A DNA stretch of 10,000 nt from Kiritimatiellota bacterium (lineage in GTDB: Bacteria > Verrucomicrobiota > Kiritimatiellia > JAAZAB01): the NCBI GenBank assembly GCA_008636095.1, contig VSJD01000147.1:1-10000 (forward strand). The letters are read 5' to 3'. Made by a program: the position numbers and the translations under genes. The notes beneath the pieces are model-generated. The model did no database searches and had not been told where the DNA came from. It saw only the letters and a list, made by a program, of their open reading frames with translations. Of the stretch, positions 7,701-10,000 are shown piece by piece (positions within the stretch are counted from its first letter, which is position 1; each line of letters opens with the position of its first letter).

Positions 7701-7933
7701 GACGCGTGATGCCACAGACCGACATTGAGACAATAGATGATCTTCCGATCAAGTGTGACCCGAAGAGCGAAGCTGACATCGCAGGCCTCACCGATGACTG
7801 TATCAGACATATTACCTCTGGACGAAAGGATGCGGCAGAGTCCGTAGCCAAGCGGATAGATCGCCTCGTATACGATCTGTACGGCCTGACGGAAGAGGAA
7901 ATCCAGATTGTGGAGCAGTCGGGTGGGAAATGA
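4727..7933 (+). CDS. Eco57I-class adenine-N6 DNA methyltransferase with target-recognition domain
   Basis: A 1068-residue protein predicted to methylate adenine N6 with S-adenosylmethionine. Motif X-like GAYYTP lies at 405-410, motif I (DPAVGSG) at 518-524, the acidic GVDID segment at 567-571 and the catalytic Asn-Pro-Pro-Tyr at 687-690. The part after it carries a TaqI/Eco57I-like recognition region ending in LLNSRLLNFFY (974-984) and a short C-terminal helix. The first 400 residues (with ERARTAIRNF at 86-95 and WRFSYVK near 121-127) are shared with large type IIG-like methylases as I remember them; I see no sure PD-(D/E)xK nuclease motif there. GGAGG (4718-4722) sits 4 bases before the ATG, inside the helicase gene, and the genes overlap by ATGA. 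No separate specificity gene is present, so this chain should pick the site for both itself and its helicase partner. A BREX PglX role is less likely because no other BREX gene is visible. Confidence 0.92.
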   Translation: MNRDQARDLITQTFTHAFDKSRFGNLAVNLLNRIDDSKAFARNNQYIKDAFKDHIDRFERLGTYTSPDNEKLDVLIVHLTKVAKIERARTAIRNFVADHLKERDGKEAALVAFVSPTEKQWRFSYVKMEYATVEKDSGKVGVEARLTPARRFSYLVGEGESCHTAQTRFLTLLQDTATDPTLTQIEEAFSVEAVTKEFFGKYAELFGDINTALEKLVAKDKTLRDEFKTKGVNTVDFAKKLMGQIVFLYFLQKKGWLGVAKGEDWGTGSRDFLRRLANGEYGKYGNFFNDMLEPLFYDTLATDRGHEAWCNRFKCRIPFLNGGLFEPLGDYDWKKTDIILPNKLFTNDEYIEEGITGSGVLDVFDRYNFTVNEAEPLEKEVAIDPEMLGKVFENLIEENRRKGLGAYYTPREIVHYMCQESLINYLDVAVNTADESLVPQKAKQAKLFSEPEHEQNLLKASVRRELVPRADLETFVRLGEQISHYESVKAQYAIKMPKSIQNNAKTLDDALGAITVCDPAVGSGAFPVGMMTEIVRARTALTPYFKDVAERTAYHLKRHAIQNCLYGVDIDASAVEIAKLRLWLSLVVDEEDVKQVKPLPNLDYKIVAGSSLTRVEKTLFNSDQFRQLETLKPKHFDESDRQKKAEYKKQIEKLIHDLTNGLEIFDFEIYFSEVFHAKGGFDVVVANPPYISYGLRGGQKMTKEDKDYLKRAFPDSAEYKISMYAIFMELGIRISSQRNGSSCFIVPDSFLLGMYFSKIRALALKECAIRQLVLLPFKVFKADVGFSVIYLFERNSENHAANTVRSITATSSENIARRRGAEFSYSQGYFSRQRCSKFRLFFNQQTFDIVEKCRNAAKPLEQLVRFSSGLIGLDGQDAISFDTKRGAKWLPGILSGGDILKFVVRPSGAYILYDKAHIKSGYDCVDYGAAKLFMRQTGDSLICSYDTTGLLCLNNVHVGNSKSANVNLKFVCGLLNSRLLNFFYQSISLEVGRVMPQTDIETIDDLPIKCDPKSEADIAGLTDDCIRHITSGRKDAAESVAKRIDRLVYDLYGLTEEEIQIVEQSGGK

Positions 7934-7978
7934 ACGATGCTCAAGAATTATCAACAAATTGAATTATCACAATAAGAT

Positions 7979-8007
7979 TTGACAGGATTGCCCTTTAAGA
8001 TTAAGAT
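7979..8007 (+). promoter_or_regulatory. Sigma70-type promoter for the CBASS genes
   Basis: A perfect -35 box TTGACA (7979-7984) is followed by a 17-base spacer and TAAGAT (8002-8007), matching TATAAT at four of six positions. It sits in an AT-rich gap of 264 bases after the methyltransferase gene, and transcription would start near 8014, leaving a leader of roughly 185 bases before the CD-NTase. This suggests that CBASS is transcribed separately from the restriction operon. The rest of the leader shows no clear terminator, operator or riboswitch. Confidence 0.55.
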
Positions 8008-8197
8008 GAATATGTAGAACGAAAAGTAATGGATTGCAAGTTGCGCCGATTGCTTGAACAAGTATCAGCCGTTAGTGACATGTAAAGATGCGTCATTCAT
8101 AGAAGGGCGCTTATCCGACAATTCGTAACAACTCGCTTTTGGGAGATGGAGCAAGCAGAGGTCTATCTGACGTTCGCTGCAAAAAAAGGAGGCTGAT

Positions 8198-9193
8198 ATG
8201 GCTGACATTCAAAAGCACTTTGAGCGGTTCCATGCCATCATCCGTATCGATTACGAGATGAGCCAGCCGCTACGGGAGAAGCGAGACATCATCCTTGATA
8301 GGATTCGAAAGCATCTCAAGGACAACGGGCGGCCAGGATTTGACGAATTCCTTCAAGGAAGTTACGCCATGAAGACCGGCGTAGTGCCAATAGAGGAGCT
8401 TGAGTACGACATCGATGTGGGATTGCGATTCTCCTTCAGCGAGAAGAAACATACGGCGGCAGATGTCCGCCAGTGGATCTTCGAAGCCGTGGATGGCCAC
8501 ACCGAGACGGTTAACGAAAGGGGGCCGTGCGTACGCGTGACCTACGTAGATGGGTATCACGTTGATTTGGTTTCGTACGCCGTTTGGGATGACACTCTGG
8601 GAATCACGCAGTTCAGGCTTGCCCACAAGAAGAATGGGTGGAGGCCGGCCGATCCACCTAAACTGATAGAACACGTTGACGGTGCCATGAAGCCGTATGC
8701 TGGTACTGAAGATGGTACGACAAGCACCAATCAGTTCAGGCGGGTAGTCCGATACCTGCGACGTTGGTATGATGAAGCGATCCCCGAGGAATCAGAGGCA
8801 AAGCCGACGGGCTTGGCCTATGTTCTGGCGGCTGTTCAGTACCTTCGCCCCACACAGACATGGAACAGCAAACCGAACGACCTGTTGGCAGTCCAGAATC
8901 TTGCGACGGTCTTGTCTTTGCTGCCTGGGCGCATTGTCGTGAAGAAACCTACGCCCGAGTATGACGATCTATTCGCCAGGCTCAGTGACGGCGACATGAA
9001 TGACTTCAAGGCTCGGCTCGTTGCATTGGCGCTAGATTTGGGCTCGGCTGGCCGTGAGACAGATCCAGTAAAGGCCTGCAAACTCGCAAAGAAGCATTTC
9101 GGCAGGGATTTTCCAGTTCCCGAACCGGAGGAGACTGCCAAGAAGACGGCGGCTCCGGCGATTGTGACCTCAAGTTCATCAGCATCCCGATGA
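8198..9193 (+). CDS. CD-NTase (cGAS/DncV-like cyclic oligonucleotide synthase) of CBASS
   Basis: A 331-residue enzyme that joins nucleotides into a cyclic signal when phage infection is sensed; the signal then activates a cell-killing effector. The nucleotidyltransferase core is complete: Gly54-Ser55-Tyr56 in FLQGSYAMKTG, metal-binding Asp71 and Asp73 in EYDIDVGL, and the third acidic residue Asp123 in YHVDLVSY. The helical half (about 175-300) includes RRVVRYLRRWYDE, as in OAS/cGAS-fold proteins. The last 25 residues are low-complexity Lys/Ala/Ser/Thr, ending SSSSASR, and look unstructured; in type II CBASS this tail is what the E1/E2 protein acts on. AAGGAGG (8186-8192) five bases before ATG 8198 is a near-ideal ribosome site. 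The stop is followed after three bases by the E2 gene in the same frame. The clade and nucleotide product cannot be told from the sequence alone. Confidence 0.92.
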   Translation: MADIQKHFERFHAIIRIDYEMSQPLREKRDIILDRIRKHLKDNGRPGFDEFLQGSYAMKTGVVPIEELEYDIDVGLRFSFSEKKHTAADVRQWIFEAVDGHTETVNERGPCVRVTYVDGYHVDLVSYAVWDDTLGITQFRLAHKKNGWRPADPPKLIEHVDGAMKPYAGTEDGTTSTNQFRRVVRYLRRWYDEAIPEESEAKPTGLAYVLAAVQYLRPTQTWNSKPNDLLAVQNLATVLSLLPGRIVVKKPTPEYDDLFARLSDGDMNDFKARLVALALDLGSAGRETDPVKACKLAKKHFGRDFPVPEPEETAKKTAAPAIVTSSSSASR

Positions 9194-9196
9194 GGT

Positions 9197-10000
9197 ATGG
9201 ATATTGACCCCACTCAGGCAAAAGAAGTGCGAGAGGCGGAGGCTGTTCTCGTTGAGAAGGGGTTTGTCAAATCATCGGATGGCCGATGGATTGGTCATCT
9301 GACTGTCTCTGGGCCGTCCGTCGAGGTAAGCGTCACCCTCCCCGCAGAGTTTCCCTACCGAGTGCCGGAAATCAGCATTGATCCTAAGAATCTGCCACGA
9401 CGCATTCCTCACGTTGAGAGGAATGGTAAGCTCTGTATCATTCCGACCACAGGCGTGCTGATCGATTCGGACAGGCCGCGAGACATTGTCACGGACTGCT
9501 TGGCGCGAGCAGAGATCCTTTTGCGGAAAGGTCTTTCAGGTGCGAACGAGGCCGACCTCATTGAGGAGTTCCTCGCCTATTGGAACCCATCTTGCGACGG
9601 CGGAACAATCAGGTCAATTTGCACCGCAGAGACGCCATCGCGGGAGATATGCCTCCTCCATCACCAATTGGCGTCGACAGGGAAGGACACAATCCTTGCG
9701 TGTGATAATTCCAAAGCTGGCGGGACTTGGCTCTCGCGTGCTTCAACCCCGTGCAAGCAGGAGGAGAGCGGTTGGTTACATTTTGTCAGCACTTCTTTCC
9801 CGCCGCCCAACTTCAATGAACGATTGCTGACACGGGATTTTGTTGAATCGGTAAAGGCTCATTCAGCGGATGCCGACTGCCAAGCCTTCAAGGCATGGTT
9901 GGCTGGGCACGGATTGCCATGCACTGTCGTTTGCTGTATGCGACCGCGCGTAGGAGAGTCTCCTCTCATATTTGCCGTTACGTTCAACAGGGCTGTCGGG
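9197..10000 (+). CDS. cap2: Bacterial E2-domain protein, probably Cap2 (E2-E1 fusion) of type II CBASS, 5' part
   Basis: 268 codons are open to the window edge with no stop. Residues 1 to about 120 fit a bacterial ubiquitin-conjugating (E2, UBC-like) fold: a first helix, strands WIGHLTVSG and VEVSVTLP, the UBC-like turn FPYRVPEISI, then His72 and the likely catalytic Cys80 in GKLCII. A Cys-rich region follows (about 140-268) that would be the linker before an E1 (ThiF-like) adenylation domain, which is not in view. In type II CBASS, Cap2 ligates the CD-NTase C-terminus to targets and so primes it. E2-only CBASS proteins are much shorter than 268 residues, which favours Cap2. ATG 9197 lies three bases after the CD-NTase stop; the only Shine-Dalgarno-like word (GAGG, 9192-9195) is too close, so translation probably depends on ribosomes finishing the CD-NTase gene. 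Cap3 and the effector should follow. Confidence 0.8.
   Translation, partial: MDIDPTQAKEVREAEAVLVEKGFVKSSDGRWIGHLTVSGPSVEVSVTLPAEFPYRVPEISIDPKNLPRRIPHVERNGKLCIIPTTGVLIDSDRPRDIVTDCLARAEILLRKGLSGANEADLIEEFLAYWNPSCDGGTIRSICTAETPSREICLLHHQLASTGKDTILACDNSKAGGTWLSRASTPCKQEESGWLHFVSTSFPPPNFNERLLTRDFVESVKAHSADADCQAFKAWLAGHGLPCTVVCCMRPRVGESPLIFAVTFNRAVG

Noticed and set aside
8029..8085. 18-codon ORF in the CBASS leader (MDCKLRRLLEQVSAVSDM)
   Set aside because: It has no good ribosome site and no recognisable features; an ORF this short is expected by chance.
9486..9830. 114-codon plus-strand frame overlapping the E2-domain gene
   Set aside because: It lies fully inside the E2 reading frame, which carries the conserved fold; the product is Arg/Ser-rich, typical of an out-of-frame translation.
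1..10000. CRISPR array or rRNA gene
   Set aside because: No regularly spaced repeats and no rRNA-like conserved segments were seen on either strand.

Overview
The window is an accessory, defence-rich stretch of a bacterial chromosome or large mobile element. All genes read left to right, with Shine-Dalgarno sites and ATGA or few-base gene junctions, so it is bacterial. I cannot place the species. Overall composition looks moderately GC-rich. A pair of about 40-bp GC-rich hairpin repeats containing GTAGC and GCGTAG words (1271-1350) reminds me of intergenic repeats in some PVC-group (Kiritimatiella/Verrucomicrobia-like) genomes, but this is only a weak impression.

Layout. Bases 1-375 hold the 3' end of a Nuc-type phospholipase D (HKD) nuclease gene. 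Bases 418-1153 hold a possible 23-residue lipoprotein-like leader peptide and two small helix-turn-helix (excisionase/AlpA-like) DNA-binding proteins. Bases 1154-1499 carry no gene but do carry a strong hairpin and the tandem hairpin repeat. Bases 1500-7933 hold a two-gene operon. It encodes an Snf2/SF2 helicase with an N-terminal PLD nuclease domain, overlapping by ATGA with a large Eco57I-class adenine-N6 DNA methyltransferase that has its own target-recognition region. Bases 7934-8197 are an AT-rich spacer with a good sigma70-type promoter. Bases 8198-10000 start a CBASS operon: a complete CD-NTase (cyclic oligonucleotide synthase) and, three bases later, a protein starting with a bacterial E2 (ubiquitin-conjugating-like) domain that runs off the window and is most likely Cap2 (E2-E1 fusion).

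How the parts work together (inference). The PLD-helicase and the methyltransferase look like a translocating restriction-modification system: the methylase marks self DNA, and the motor plus PLD nuclease attacks unmodified DNA. The CBASS genes provide a second, abortive-infection layer: phage infection activates the CD-NTase, and the E2/E1 protein primes it by conjugating its C-terminal tail. The CBASS effector and any Cap3 (JAB peptidase) must lie beyond base 10000. The small HTH proteins and the Nuc-like nuclease suggest that the defence genes are carried on, or sit beside, an integrated mobile element, although no integrase or attachment site is visible here.
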